Notes: generated from the sequence alone by a model not told the origin. A stretch of 64,000 nt of DNA from VAZQ01 sp045811525 (GCA_045811525.1 JBJMTV010000010.1:1-64000), one strand, 5' to 3'; shown: positions 17,461-26,431, counted from the stretch's first letter. Program-made: numbers and translations.

Positions 17461-17997
17461 GTGCGGCCGCAAGTTGACGAGCAAAAGCACCTAACGCGCA
17501 TCGTCGAGCGCAACATAACCGCGTTGTGCGAACGTCGGCGCCAGGAAACGGAAGCGCTGTCGCTGCAAGACCGCATCGCCGATGCGATCACGCGATTCAC
17601 CGGGAGCATGACATTCGTTTACGTGCATCTCGCCATATTCGGTCTGTGGATTGTTGCGAACCTGCACTGGATCCCGGGGATTCCCGCCTGGGATGAGTCT
17701 TTCGTCGTTCTGGCGATGCTGGCCTCGGTCGAGGCGATCTTCCTCTCGACCTTCATTCTGATCACGCAGAACCGTATGGCGGTAGTGGCCGACAAGCGAG
17801 CCGACCTCGATCTGCAAATCAGCCTTCTGGCCGAGCACGAGATCACCAAGCTCGCCCAGCTCGTCGCAGAAATGGCGCGGGTTCTTGGCGTCGGCGCGGC
17901 CGTCGATGAAGACCTCGAGGAGGTCCAGCAGGATATCAAGCCCGAGGCCGTGCTCGATGCCATGGAGCACCAGGACCGAGCCATGAACAAGCGCTGA
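17461..17997 (+). CDS. DUF1003 domain membrane protein
   Basis: A 178-residue protein of the DUF1003 family: a charged N-terminus, then two transmembrane segments (about 48-65 and 80-101, with FVYVHLAIFGLWIVAN and ASVEAIFLSTFILITQNR), then a long helical cytoplasmic tail with acidic residues. GTG at 17461 is the first start after an in-frame stop at 17437. Family function is unknown. It stands alone, with the dehydrogenase pair converging from the right. Confidence 0.83.
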   Translation: MRPQVDEQKHLTRIVERNITALCERRRQETEALSLQDRIADAITRFTGSMTFVYVHLAIFGLWIVANLHWIPGIPAWDESFVVLAMLASVEAIFLSTFILITQNRMAVVADKRADLDLQISLLAEHEITKLAQLVAEMARVLGVGAAVDEDLEEVQQDIKPEAVLDAMEHQDRAMNKR

Positions 17998-18026
17998 TCA
18001 CGCGGCATCGGTTCCGCGCGCATACC

Positions 18027-19124
18027 TCAGCGCGGTATGCCTGCGAGCATTTCCCGCTGGATAGCCACGCCGGGTTCCGCGCCCGCGGGCGGGGCGCCCG
18101 GGCGCCCGTAGATGCGGTCGAGCGCTGCCGCCACTTCCACCAGTTGCGCCGCACTCGCATCGAACCGCTGCCCCTGCGCCAGGCGCGCCGTCCAGTCAAC
18201 GGCGGCACGGCCGAACCAAGCGTCAGGAGGCGTGGCGATGACCTCGCGTGACGTGCCGCGGCTGTGCACCGCGACAAAGTCGAAGAATGACCCGTCGACA
18301 TTGCTGAGCTCGGCGCCGCCTTTGGTGCCATGAAATGCTGCGGCAATGACGGCGTCACGGCCTGCGTGCAGCCGCCATGAGCAGGCGAGCCGCACCGTTG
18401 TGCCGCCGGCGAGCGTCAGCGTGGCAAAAGCGCAGTCCTCGACCCGATCGACGTCTGCCACTAACCGCTCGCCGGCTGCGAACAGCGTGCTTGAGACCTC
18501 CTCAACGGGAGGGAAATCCAGCGTCCAAAGCGCAAGGTCGACGAGGTGCACGCCCAGGTCCATGACGCACCCGCCGCCCGATAATTTCCAGTCATAGAAC
18601 CACGGCTTGTCCGGGCCGTAGGCATTATGAAAGGTCAAGTCGACGGCAAAGATGCGCCCCAACGCACCGCTGCGTGCCAAGTCGCGCACGCGGCACATTC
18701 CTGCGGTGAAACGATACGACAGATCGACGGCGAGCAGTCGGTCGGCACTGCGCGCCGCGGCAACCACGGCACTCACCTCGTCGGCAGTGCGCCCGAGCGG
18801 CTTTTGGCAGAATACCGCGGCACCGCACTTTAACGCTCGAATGGCCTGGTCGGCATGCAGCGCCGTCGGTGTGGCGATCACGATGGCATCGAGAGGCTCT
18901 TCGATAAGCTCGTCGAAGCTCGCCAGGCACTTTGCACCTGGCGCGATCTCCAGCGCGCGTGCGCGCATTTCCGCAGAGGCATCGGCGATTGCGGCAGCCT
19001 CGACCGCTCCAGCTTCGAGCATCGCTTTCATGCGGTGGTGACCGATCCAGCCCACCCCGGCAAAGCCAACGCGAGGACGATGCCGCGGCTCGACCCTCGG
19101 TGCCGGTTCGAGTCCGCCGTTCAT
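18027..19124 (-). CDS. Gfo/Idh/MocA-family oxidoreductase
   Basis: A 365-residue NAD(P)-dependent sugar or cyclitol oxidoreductase. The start at 19124 gives an N-terminus leading to RVGFAGVGWIGHHRMKAMLE, the Rossmann motif. CQKPLGRT is the family EKP-type lysine motif and GGGCVMDLGVHLVDLALWTL is the substrate-domain motif with conserved His. The start overlaps by one base (TAATG) the stop of the upstream dehydrogenase, so both are coupled. The upstream frame to 19220 is not needed. Likely a two-step oxidation of a polyol or sugar; substrate unknown. Confidence 0.88.
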   Translation of the reverse strand: MNGGLEPAPRVEPRHRPRVGFAGVGWIGHHRMKAMLEAGAVEAAAIADASAEMRARALEIAPGAKCLASFDELIEEPLDAIVIATPTALHADQAIRALKCGAAVFCQKPLGRTADEVSAVVAAARSADRLLAVDLSYRFTAGMCRVRDLARSGALGRIFAVDLTFHNAYGPDKPWFYDWKLSGGGCVMDLGVHLVDLALWTLDFPPVEEVSSTLFAAGERLVADVDRVEDCAFATLTLAGGTTVRLACSWRLHAGRDAVIAAAFHGTKGGAELSNVDGSFFDFVAVHSRGTSREVIATPPDAWFGRAAVDWTARLAQGQRFDASAAQLVEVAAALDRIYGRPGAPPAGAEPGVAIQREMLAGIPR

Positions 19125-20104
19125 TACATCGTCACCAGCGCCTTGAGAAAGCCGTCCGGACGATCGCGCGTGGCGTTGAGCGCATCCCCCAGACGCTCGA
19201 GCGGAAACGAATGCGTGCACAAGGGTGCCGGATCAAAACGGCCGGACGCGACCGCGCCGATCGCTTCGCGGATTCCGCGCAGATAGATCGCCGGATCGCG
19301 CTCGTGCGCGTTGATGACGTCAATGCCGCGCCAGTTCCACAACCACATATTCACTTGGCGTGGGCCGTCCTGGTGGTAACCGGCAATGATCAGCCGCCCG
19401 CGCTCGCGTGTCAGCTCTGCTGCAAGATCGAGGGCGCGCTGCTGGCCCACCGCCTCTATGACCTGATCGCACAAGGCGCTGCCGGTCAGCTCCTTCACGC
19501 GCTCAATGACGTTATCATCGAGCGCAATCGTCTCCGCCGCGCCCATCCGCCGCGCCACGTCCAGCGAATAAGGACGCCGCGAGATGGCAATGACGCGCGC
19601 TCCCGCCTGCGTCACGAGACGCGTCAGGATGGCACCGAGGAAGCCGATGCCGACAATGGCGACGGTCTGGCCGGCGGCGATGCGGCTGCGATCGAAAATG
19701 TTCATGGCGCAGCCAAGCGGCTCGCCCGGAAACGGGCGGTCTGCCAGCGCCGACGGAAGGGGTACCAGGGCGTCGGCGGCCGCCAGGTCGTACTCGGCAT
19801 AGCTGTTATAGGAGAGCGCTGCCACGCGCTCGCCCAGCCCGATTTTCTCGACCCCTTCTCCCACCACATCGACGACGCCCCAGGCCTCATGCCCGAGGGC
19901 GCCCGGGTCGGTCGGAAATTTCATCCATTCAGGACCCGACCACGGGGTCAGATTGGAGGCACAGACGCCGCATCCCTCGAGGCGCAGCCGTACCTGTCCG
20001 GCAGCGGGCGAGGGCCGCGGCACGACCTTGATGTCGACGCGTCCGGGCCCGGTCAGGACGGCGGCACGCATGGTGCCATTGCTGGACGACGTGGTGGATG
20101 GCAT
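19124..20104 (-). CDS. Medium-chain dehydrogenase/reductase (zinc-type)
   Basis: A 326-residue MDR-superfamily enzyme. The GroES-like domain has catalytic-zinc-type ligands Cys (GCGVCASN) and GHE in ALGHEAWGV, and the NAD domain has VAIVGIGFLGAILTRLV. The four-cysteine structural zinc lobe normally present in alcohol dehydrogenases is missing, and the chain is shorter than the usual 340-350 residues. This points to a sugar/polyol type of MDR. It is coupled to the downstream Gfo/Idh/MocA gene. A second ATG 11 codons in (MRAAVLTGPG) is an alternative start. Confidence 0.85.
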   Translation of the reverse strand: MPSTTSSSNGTMRAAVLTGPGRVDIKVVPRPSPAAGQVRLRLEGCGVCASNLTPWSGPEWMKFPTDPGALGHEAWGVVDVVGEGVEKIGLGERVAALSYNSYAEYDLAAADALVPLPSALADRPFPGEPLGCAMNIFDRSRIAAGQTVAIVGIGFLGAILTRLVTQAGARVIAISRRPYSLDVARRMGAAETIALDDNVIERVKELTGSALCDQVIEAVGQQRALDLAAELTRERGRLIIAGYHQDGPRQVNMWLWNWRGIDVINAHERDPAIYLRGIREAIGAVASGRFDPAPLCTHSFPLERLGDALNATRDRPDGFLKALVTM

Positions 20105-20232
20105 TTCGCGCTGGCTCGGCTCCGGCGGCTCAAATCCGCGCTGCTGCTCTGGGTTCCGCCAGTCAAAGGTCGGTCAGCATGTAAGACGTGGACGCCCGCG
20201 GCAAGAGCGCGTATAGGCGCGTGCTCAACGGC

Positions 20233-20280
20233 CAAGTGCAGGGACAAGTGCAGGGACAAGTACAGGCACAAGTGCGGGCA
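20233..20280. repeat. Four-unit 12-bp tandem repeat upstream of tRNA-Thr
   Basis: Units CAAGTGCAGGGA, CAAGTGCAGGGA, CAAGTACAGGCA and CAAGTGCGGGCA are head-to-tail. The block ends 36 bp before the tRNA. It lies in the 212-bp gap between divergently placed genes. No open frame uses it convincingly. Confidence 0.85.
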
Positions 20281-20316
20281 TGACTTGCGTTCAGTCCTGC
20301 TCTAGATTGGCGGGAA

Positions 20317-20391
20317 GCCGCAATAGCTCAACGGTAGAGCAATCGCTTCGTAAGCGATAGGTTGCAGGTTCAAATCCTGCTTGCGGCACCA
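20317..20391 (+). tRNA. tRNA-Thr (anticodon CGT)
   Basis: Acceptor GCCGCAA/TTGCGGC, discriminator A, encoded CCA at 20389-20391. Anticodon stem ATCGC/GCGAT holds loop TTCGTAA, giving CGT (reads ACG). D and T arms (GTTCAAATC) are standard. Confidence 0.96.
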
Positions 20392-20452
20392 CCGTTCTCG
20401 CTCAGGAACGGCAGACGCGCCCGCAGATTCGCGGCAGCGTCTAGAACTAGGC

Positions 20453-20695
20453 TCAGTTTTGAACTGAGCGAGGCGTTCCTCGATCGAGCGGCACGGATGC
20501 CGCGCCTCCCCCTTCGCTCATCTCAGCGCGCGCCCCGCGTTCATAGAGGTCACGGGTCGCCTGCTCGCTTGCTGCTTCGGACCCAGCACGCCGCTTGCGC
20601 CACACCATCGTTCCGTAAACGAGTGCGATCCCGAGCGCCGCGACCATGGCTACGTCGATGACCCACCAAAGCCACCATCCCGCGTCAGCATTCAT
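20453..20695 (-). CDS. Small single-pass membrane protein, hypothetical
   Basis: An 80-residue protein starting MNADAGWWLWWVIDVAMVAA with one strong transmembrane segment (about 6-29), then a basic stop-transfer MVWRKRR and a charged tail including ATRDLYERGA. Small proteins with a tryptophan-rich membrane start and an ATRxLY tail are common in Bradyrhizobium-type genomes and have no assigned function. A longer frame from 20782 adds basic residues and is less likely. Confidence 0.65.
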   Translation of the reverse strand: MNADAGWWLWWVIDVAMVAALGIALVYGTMVWRKRRAGSEAASEQATRDLYERGARAEMSEGGGAASVPLDRGTPRSVQN

Positions 20696-20863
20696 GGGCC
20701 GTTTCCTTCTGCTGCTGCCCGTGACAACGCGCCAGAACGCATTCTGATCCGGCCGCCCGCCGGTCCGGTTGGGCGGCGGCATGGGGTCATGCCCCTTCGG
20801 CCATGGGCGCGCAGTTCGCCGGAGGGGCAGCAGCCTCGCACCGCCGCTTTGCGCGCTTGCCGC

Positions 20864-21679
20864 CTAAGCCTGCGGATCTGTCCGCCGTTTCAAATTCGTG
20901 AGCGGATAGCGGTGCACCTCCTGCAGGAGTCCCACGAGAGAGCGCGCGGCTTCATCAAGCGAGCGCGTGCCGCGCTCGGCGTCCGCGGCCCGTGCATTGC
21001 CGCACGCACCCGAAGGATGCAGGTCTTGCGTCTGCCAGGCGAATGCAATCCTCGGCCCGGACACGAGATAGCGGTAGTCGGGAGCGAGCTCGCGCGCGAG
21101 CGGCCGGAAGTCATCGGCCTTGTGCATCTGCACGAGCTCGGGGGCGAGCGCCAGCATCATCGATGTCTCTTTCTCGCCGCCGTGAATGCCGTAGGTCAGC
21201 TCCTCCTCGGCGTAAGTCCCCGGGGGGGCATCGAACATGTAGCTGCTGGCGCAAACCGCCAGCATCTCCAGTCGCACGCGCAGATCGCGGGCGACGATCT
21301 CCATAATCTCCGGCTGGCCGCCATGCGTATTGAACAAGACGAGCCGTCGCAATCCCGCGCGGTGCACGCTCTCGCCGATCTCGGTCCAGAGGCGGATAAT
21401 GGTGTCGGCGGACAATGATAGCGTACCGGGAAACGCCAGATGCTCGTTCGATTTACCGATGGCCTGCATCGGCAGGAACGTCACCGGCAGGTCAGCAGGC
21501 AACAACGTGATGGTGCGCTCGACAATGCCCTTGTTGATGCAGGCATCGACGCAGACCGGAAGATGCGGTCCGTGCTGCTCGACCGCAGCGACCGGCAGCA
21601 CAGCAACGGTATCGCCTGGGAGCACCGAAAATTCTTCGGTGGTCATCTCGATCCAGCGGCGACGCGGCAAGCCGATCAT
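20864..21679 (-). CDS. Creatininase-family amidohydrolase
   Basis: A 271-residue metalloenzyme of the creatininase/MftE family. Expected metal ligands are visible: Glu and His in VEQHGPHLPV, Asp in CVDAC, His in NTHGGQPEI and Glu in GGEKETS. These enzymes hydrolyse cyclic amides or peptides; members act on creatinine or in cofactor and riboflavin-breakdown pathways. ATG at 21679 is backed by GGAGAG just upstream; a longer frame from 21724 is possible. No cofactor-biosynthesis genes are adjacent, so the substrate is open. Confidence 0.85.
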   Translation of the reverse strand: MIGLPRRRWIEMTTEEFSVLPGDTVAVLPVAAVEQHGPHLPVCVDACINKGIVERTITLLPADLPVTFLPMQAIGKSNEHLAFPGTLSLSADTIIRLWTEIGESVHRAGLRRLVLFNTHGGQPEIMEIVARDLRVRLEMLAVCASSYMFDAPPGTYAEEELTYGIHGGEKETSMMLALAPELVQMHKADDFRPLARELAPDYRYLVSGPRIAFAWQTQDLHPSGACGNARAADAERGTRSLDEAARSLVGLLQEVHRYPLTNLKRRTDPQA

Positions 21680-21729
21680 GAGGCGTAGCTCTCCCGTGGA
21701 AGCTTTGTGCCGGGTGTAGGGCAAGTCAC

Positions 21730-22280
21730 TTTACCGGGACGCGGGCAGGGTGCGCAAAGGCGCGCACGGCTTAACGATTACCAGCATTGAAACGGTTACA
21801 AGCGCGCCGTGCGCACCAGCGAAACTGACGGTGCGCACGCCGCGTTGGAGCCTGTGCTGCGTGAGAGTTGTGGGTGGTCTCGCGGCTTTGCGCACCCTAC
21901 TTCGCACCTGAGCCGAGGTTTACCGGGGCACCGGTAGGGTGCGCAAAGGCGCGCACGGCTTAACGGTTACCAGCAGTGAAACGGTTACGAACGCGCCGTG
22001 CGCACCGGCCGAAACTGACGGTGCGCACGCCGCGTTGGAGCTTGTGCTGCGTGAGAGTTGTGGGCGGTCTCGCGGCTTTGCGGACCCTACTTCGCACCCG
22101 AGGCGAGGTTTACCGGGGCGCCGGTAGGGTGCGCAAAGGCGCGCACGGCTTCACGGTTACCTGCAGTGAAACGGTTACGAGCGCACCGTGCGCACCAGCG
22201 AAACTGACGCTGCGCACGCCGCGTTGCACCTTGTGCTGCGTGAGAGTTGTGGGCGGTCTCGCGGCTTTGCGCACCCTACC
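21730..22280. repeat. Three tandem copies of a ~190-bp palindromic unit
   Basis: Units begin with TTTACCGGG at 21730, 21919 and 22109 (periods 189 and 190). Each is bounded by GTAGGGTGCGCAAAG-type and CTTTGCGCACCCTAC inverted ends and contains inner GGTGCGCA palindromes and two AACGGTTAC words. Copies differ at roughly ten positions. The block fills the gap between the creatininase and hydrolase genes; open frames across it are not believed. Confidence 0.92.
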
Positions 22281-22346
22281 TACTGCGCCAAAGCTTCTTC
22301 GCTGCTAGTGTAGCGGTACGAGGAGTCCAGGCCGGGGAGTAGTGCT

Positions 22347-23138
22347 GTGACCACCGCGAATGAGGCGACGATCAACGGCATTCGCATCGAGCTGATCGAG
22401 CGCGGACAGGGCCGGCCAATCCTGTTCTTGCATCCGGCGACCGGGATCGCCGGCGCCGGCCCTGCGCTCGATGCGCTGGCGGTGCATGGGCGGGTGTTGG
22501 CGCCGGTTCACCCGGGGTTCGGTCACTCGGAGGCACCCAAGTCGTTCGACTCAGTCGCCGACCTCGCCTACTTCTACCTCGATTTTCTCGAAGCGCAGAA
22601 GCTCGATGGTGTGGCGCTCGTCGGAGTATCGTTCGGCGCCTGGGTGGCGGCGGAGATCGCGATCAAGTCGACGGCACGCCTCTCGCACCTGGTGCTCGCC
22701 AATCCCATCGGCATCAAGGTCGGCGCGCGCGAGGAACGCGACATCGTCGACATGTTCGCGCTGACCGAGGACGAATATCTCGCTCTGGCTTATCACGATG
22801 CCAAGCGCGGGAAGCGCGACTACAAGTCGATGCCGGAATCCGAGGTCCTCGCGGCCTCGCGCAACCGCGAGGCGATCGCCCGTTATGCCTGGTCGCCCTA
22901 CATGCACGATCCCAAGCTCAAGGGCCGCCTGCATCGCATCAAGGTGCCGACGCTCATTCTGTGGGGCACGAGCGACCGCCTGGCCTCGGAAGCCTACGGC
23001 CGCGCATTCTGCGCCGCTATACCGGGGGCACGCTTCCAGCGCCTCGAGCACGCCGGCCACTATGCTCACGAAGAGCAGCCGCAAGCGTTCGTCGAAGCGG
23101 TGGCGGCATTCATCGGCGGCTCGCATAAGGGCGGGTAG
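22347..23138 (+). CDS. Alpha/beta hydrolase
   Basis: A 263-residue alpha/beta hydrolase. Nucleophile elbow GVSFGAW (about residue 93-99), oxyanion loop FLHPATGIAG, acid in WGTSDRLAS and histidine in EHAGHYAHEEQP complete the triad. GTG at 22347 follows GGGGAG. The next gene, an LLM flavoenzyme, begins 57 bp later in the same direction, so the two probably act in one catabolic route: an oxygenase forming an ester or ring-cleavage product and a hydrolase opening it. Substrate unknown. Confidence 0.85.
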   Translation: MTTANEATINGIRIELIERGQGRPILFLHPATGIAGAGPALDALAVHGRVLAPVHPGFGHSEAPKSFDSVADLAYFYLDFLEAQKLDGVALVGVSFGAWVAAEIAIKSTARLSHLVLANPIGIKVGAREERDIVDMFALTEDEYLALAYHDAKRGKRDYKSMPESEVLAASRNREAIARYAWSPYMHDPKLKGRLHRIKVPTLILWGTSDRLASEAYGRAFCAAIPGARFQRLEHAGHYAHEEQPQAFVEAVAAFIGGSHKGG

Positions 23139-23195
23139 CGATCGCATCGCCGCGACGCTACAATTCGAACATCAATCCCTGGCCGCGCAGAGACG

Positions 23196-24383
23196 ATGAT
23201 GAGAGTCTATCATTTCACCGAGCAGCCCTATCCCGATGCCTGGACGGACCACAGCGGGTCGCTGCGCATCAATCTGCCCAATCGCAAATGCGATCCCAAA
23301 GTGGCGGCGGACCTGTTTCACCGCTACTACGACGAGTGGCTGCTCGCCGACGAGCTCGGCTACGACATAATGCTCAACGAGCATCACCAGACCGCGACCT
23401 GCATGTCGTCGACGGTGGTCGTGGGACTTTCCGTCCTGGCACGGCAGAGCAAGCGAGCGCGCCTCCTCGTCCTCGGCTATCCCATCGGCCACCGCCGCGA
23501 TCCGTTACGCGTGGCCGAGGAGCTCGCAACGATCGACGTGATCTCGCGTGGGCGCCTGGACATGGGCTTCATCAAAGGGGTGCCCTACGAGTTTGCTGCT
23601 TCCAATCAAAACCCGGTCGGTGTGATGGACCGGTTCTGGGAGGCGCACGACTTCATCGTCAAGGCGATGACCAGCCACGATGCACCATTCAATTGGGAGA
23701 GCGAGAACTTCCATTATCGGCACGTGAACATCTGGCCGCGACCATGGCAGCAGCCGCATCCCCCGATTTGGAGCACCACGGGCAGCAAGAGCAATGCCCG
23801 GGTGCTCGGCGAGCGCGGCTATGTCATGGCAACACTGGGCACGGGCTATAACACCCGACCCCTGTTCGACGTCTATCGTGAAGGCTACATGTCGAAGGGG
23901 CGCGGCGCACCGGCGGCAGACCGATTCGCCTATCTCGGCCTGGTCGCTGTGGCCGCGAACGAGCGCGCCGCGCGCGAACGCGGCGAGCAGGTGGCGAGCT
24001 ATCCGCGCTCGAGCTCCATCGTGCATGTGCCGTTCCGCAACCCGCCGGGCTTTCTCTCGGTCGAGGACAATGCGCGCTTGATGCGCGGCGAGACGCCGCC
24101 GCGCAGCTATACGAAGGACCGTCGCGTGATCGATATGCGCAGCGCCAGCGTGCAAGAGCTGATCGACGCCGGCATCCTGTTCTGCGGCACGCCCGACCAG
24201 GTGTACGCGCAGATCGTCGACTTCTGCGAATATTGCGGCGGCATGGGCAACCTTTTGATGATGGGTCACGCCGGGCCGATGACGCATGCCGATACGGTCG
24301 ACAATCTGACGCTGTTTGCGCGTGAGGTGATGCCGCGGCTGAAAGAGTATAAGCAGCCCACGGTGACAGCGAGCGCCGCCTGA
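23196..24383 (+). CDS. LLM-class flavin-dependent oxidoreductase
   Basis: A 395-residue luciferase-like monooxygenase or reductase with a TIM-barrel fold using reduced flavin. Family features include LNEHHQTATCMSSTVVVG, LGYPIGHRRDPLRVAEELATIDVISRGRLDMGF split over two strands, and a C-terminal FCGTPDQVYAQIVDF. Two ATGs stand at the start (23196, 23199). A flavin reductase partner is not nearby. Coupled by position to the upstream hydrolase. Confidence 0.88.
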   Translation: MMRVYHFTEQPYPDAWTDHSGSLRINLPNRKCDPKVAADLFHRYYDEWLLADELGYDIMLNEHHQTATCMSSTVVVGLSVLARQSKRARLLVLGYPIGHRRDPLRVAEELATIDVISRGRLDMGFIKGVPYEFAASNQNPVGVMDRFWEAHDFIVKAMTSHDAPFNWESENFHYRHVNIWPRPWQQPHPPIWSTTGSKSNARVLGERGYVMATLGTGYNTRPLFDVYREGYMSKGRGAPAADRFAYLGLVAVAANERAARERGEQVASYPRSSSIVHVPFRNPPGFLSVEDNARLMRGETPPRSYTKDRRVIDMRSASVQELIDAGILFCGTPDQVYAQIVDFCEYCGGMGNLLMMGHAGPMTHADTVDNLTLFAREVMPRLKEYKQPTVTASAA

Positions 24384-24514
24384 CCCCGGGAACGGCCGGA
24401 GTCGCGCTCACGCGGCAGCAATCACAATCAGGTCAGCCGATCGAGCGAAGCTCGCGCGGGGAGCGCCGGCATCGCATAGTGGGGCCGTCCCCGTGGACAG
24501 GCGCGGCGCCAACA

Positions 24515-24590
24515 TCGTGTGGCGGTTCAGAAGTCCGCATCATTCTTGCCGCACGTTCGTCATGCGGACTTCTGAACCAAAGCCACACGA
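24515..24590. repeat. Palindromic element, family GTGGCGGTTCAGA
   Basis: Left arm 24515-24540 (TCGTGTGGCGGTTCAGAAGT then CCGCAT) and right arm 24562-24590 are reverse complements except for three extra bases in the right arm. A 21-bp spacer separates them. A diverged relative lies at 42171-42240. Confidence 0.85.
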
Positions 24591-24605
24591 CAGACCCATA
24601 GTGGG

Positions 24606-24680
24606 CTAGTGTCCTTCGATTCCGAAGTTCGCAAACTACGGTGCCGCACACTGATGCGAACTTCGGAATCGGGACACTAG
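24606..24680. repeat. Palindromic element, family CTAGTGTCCCGATTCCG
   Basis: Left arm 24606-24632 and right arm 24656-24680 are reverse complements apart from a two-base insertion in the left arm. The right arm recurs at 13345-13368. The element begins 15 bp after the preceding palindrome. Confidence 0.85.
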
Positions 24681-24709
24681 GGACGCCTGCAACGCCGGAG
24701 TGGCGCGAT

Positions 24710-26431
24710 TTGACCATCCTCAGCCGACGCACGCTGCTTTCTGGTGCCGCGACGCTCCTCGCGCCCTCGGCTGCGCGCGCGCAGCTCGATGCAACACCGG
24801 TCGCGAGCGCGCGCTCTATTCCGGTGCTCGCGCGCAATGGAATGGTCGTGGCGCAGGAGGGACGCGCTGTCGGCATCGGCGTCGACGTCCTCCGACGTGG
24901 CGGCAATGCGGTGGACGCGGCGGTCGCCACCGGCTTTGCCCTCGCCGTGACCTATCCGCGCGCCGGCAACATCGGCGGCGGCGGCTACATGGTCATGCAT
25001 CTTGCCGAGCGCAATCTGGCGACAGCCATCGACTACCGCGAGACGGCGCCGGCGGCGACCACGCGCGATGTGTTTCTCGACGAGCAGGGCAACGTCGACG
25101 CGATCAAAGCGCGCGACAGCGGTTTGGCCATTGGTGTGCCGGGGACGGTCGCCGGCTTGGCGCTGGCGCTCTCACGCTACGGGTCCGGCAGGTTCAGCTT
25201 GGGCGAGCTCCTCCAGCCGGCAATCAAGCTGGCGCGCGAGGGCATTCCCATTGAGGCGGACGTTGCGGACTCGCTGCCCGCAGCGGCCGGCCGTCTGGGT
25301 CGCTGGCCCTCGTCTGCCAAGATCTTCATGCGCGATGCTCGCCTGCTGCAACCCGGTGACATGTTGGTGCAGCCCGAGTTGGCTGAGACGCTGCGCGCGA
25401 TTGCCGAGGTCGGGCCTTCCGCGTTCTACCAAGGAGACACCGCGGCAAAGATCGTTGCCAGCGTGCGCGCTGCCGGCGGCCTGATGTCGCTCGAGGACCT
25501 GCGCACCTACCAGCCGATCGAGCGAGCGCCGGTGCGCGGCAGCTATCGCGGGTATGACATCCTGGCGATGCCGCCGTCCTCCTCCGGTGGAGTCATTCTC
25601 CTCGAGATGCTGAATATTCTCGAAGGCTTTTCCGATCTCGCGGACGACCCGGCGCTGCGCGTGCATCGCATGGCGGAAGCCATGAAGCTTGCCTACGCCG
25701 ATCGCGCCATGTTTCTCGGCGATCCGGCAAGCGTTGCGGCGCCGCTCGCGCGTCTGCTGTCGAAAACCTATGCGCAGGAGTTGCGCTCGCGCATCGGCGA
25801 GCGCGCCTTGCCGGCGCGTGACATCGGTCCCGGCGCGACGCAGCCGCGCGAGGGGTTCAATACCACGCACTTTTCCGTGGTCGACCGGTTCGGCAATGCG
25901 GTGGCCAACACCTACACGCTCAATTTCAGCTATGGCGTCGGCCTCGTGGCCGAGGGCACGGGCGTTCTCCTCAACAATGAGCTCGATGATTTCGCCGCCA
26001 AACCCGGCGTGCCGAATGCCTATGGCCTGACCGGCGGCGATGCCAATGCGCCGGGTCCCGGCAAGCGCCCTCTTTCCTCGATGTCGCCCACCATACTGCT
26101 CAAGAAGGGAAAGCCTTTCCTGGTCGTCGGCTCGCCAGGAGGAAGCCGTATTATCACAGCGGTGCTGCAGGTCATCCTCAATGTGATTGATCGGCGGCTG
26201 CCAGTTGCCGACGCCGTCACCGATCCGCGCATGCATCAGCAGTGGCTGCCCGATGAGGTGCTGGTCGAGCGCGAATTTTCACCCGAGCTCATTGTCGCCC
26301 TGCAGGCGCGCGGTCATAACGTGGCGCAGACGCTGCCACGCACCTCGGCCAATTCGATCATGGTCACTCCAGAGGGCCTGGTCGGCGCCGCCGACAACCG
26401 CACGCGCGGCGCCCTTGCCGCCGGCTATTGA
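24710..26431 (+). CDS. ggt: Gamma-glutamyltransferase
   Basis: Periplasmic, autoprocessed N-terminal nucleophile enzyme that cleaves the gamma-glutamyl bond of glutathione. The self-cleavage and catalytic threonine is in NTTHFSVVD (about residue 385), and GYMVMHL, DYRETAP and PLSSMSPTI are family motifs. TTG at 24710 starts a twin-arginine-like signal (LSRRTLLSGAATLLAPSAAR) at the right place; GTG at 24641 also fits the frame but lies within the palindromic repeat. About 573 residues, normal length. Confidence 0.93.
   Translation: MTILSRRTLLSGAATLLAPSAARAQLDATPVASARSIPVLARNGMVVAQEGRAVGIGVDVLRRGGNAVDAAVATGFALAVTYPRAGNIGGGGYMVMHLAERNLATAIDYRETAPAATTRDVFLDEQGNVDAIKARDSGLAIGVPGTVAGLALALSRYGSGRFSLGELLQPAIKLAREGIPIEADVADSLPAAAGRLGRWPSSAKIFMRDARLLQPGDMLVQPELAETLRAIAEVGPSAFYQGDTAAKIVASVRAAGGLMSLEDLRTYQPIERAPVRGSYRGYDILAMPPSSSGGVILLEMLNILEGFSDLADDPALRVHRMAEAMKLAYADRAMFLGDPASVAAPLARLLSKTYAQELRSRIGERALPARDIGPGATQPREGFNTTHFSVVDRFGNAVANTYTLNFSYGVGLVAEGTGVLLNNELDDFAAKPGVPNAYGLTGGDANAPGPGKRPLSSMSPTILLKKGKPFLVVGSPGGSRIITAVLQVILNVIDRRLPVADAVTDPRMHQQWLPDEVLVEREFSPELIVALQARGHNVAQTLPRTSANSIMVTPEGLVGAADNRTRGALAAGY

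Larger units (their letters stand above)
24384..24709. other. Intergenic region holding two palindromic elements
   Basis: About 325 bp between the LLM gene and ggt. It consists mainly of the two inverted-repeat elements listed at 24515-24590 and 24606-24680. No gene is apparent in it. Confidence 0.7.

Noticed and set aside
20233..20280. Plasmid-type iteron origin
   Set aside because: Only four 12-bp units, no rep gene or AT-rich region; kept only as a tandem repeat.
21730..22280. CRISPR array
   Set aside because: Repeats are about 190 bp and directly adjacent, without unique spacers; no cas genes.
21939..22308. Small proteins encoded by the 190-bp repeats
   Set aside because: Frames simply follow the repeat unit, with no start signal or family.
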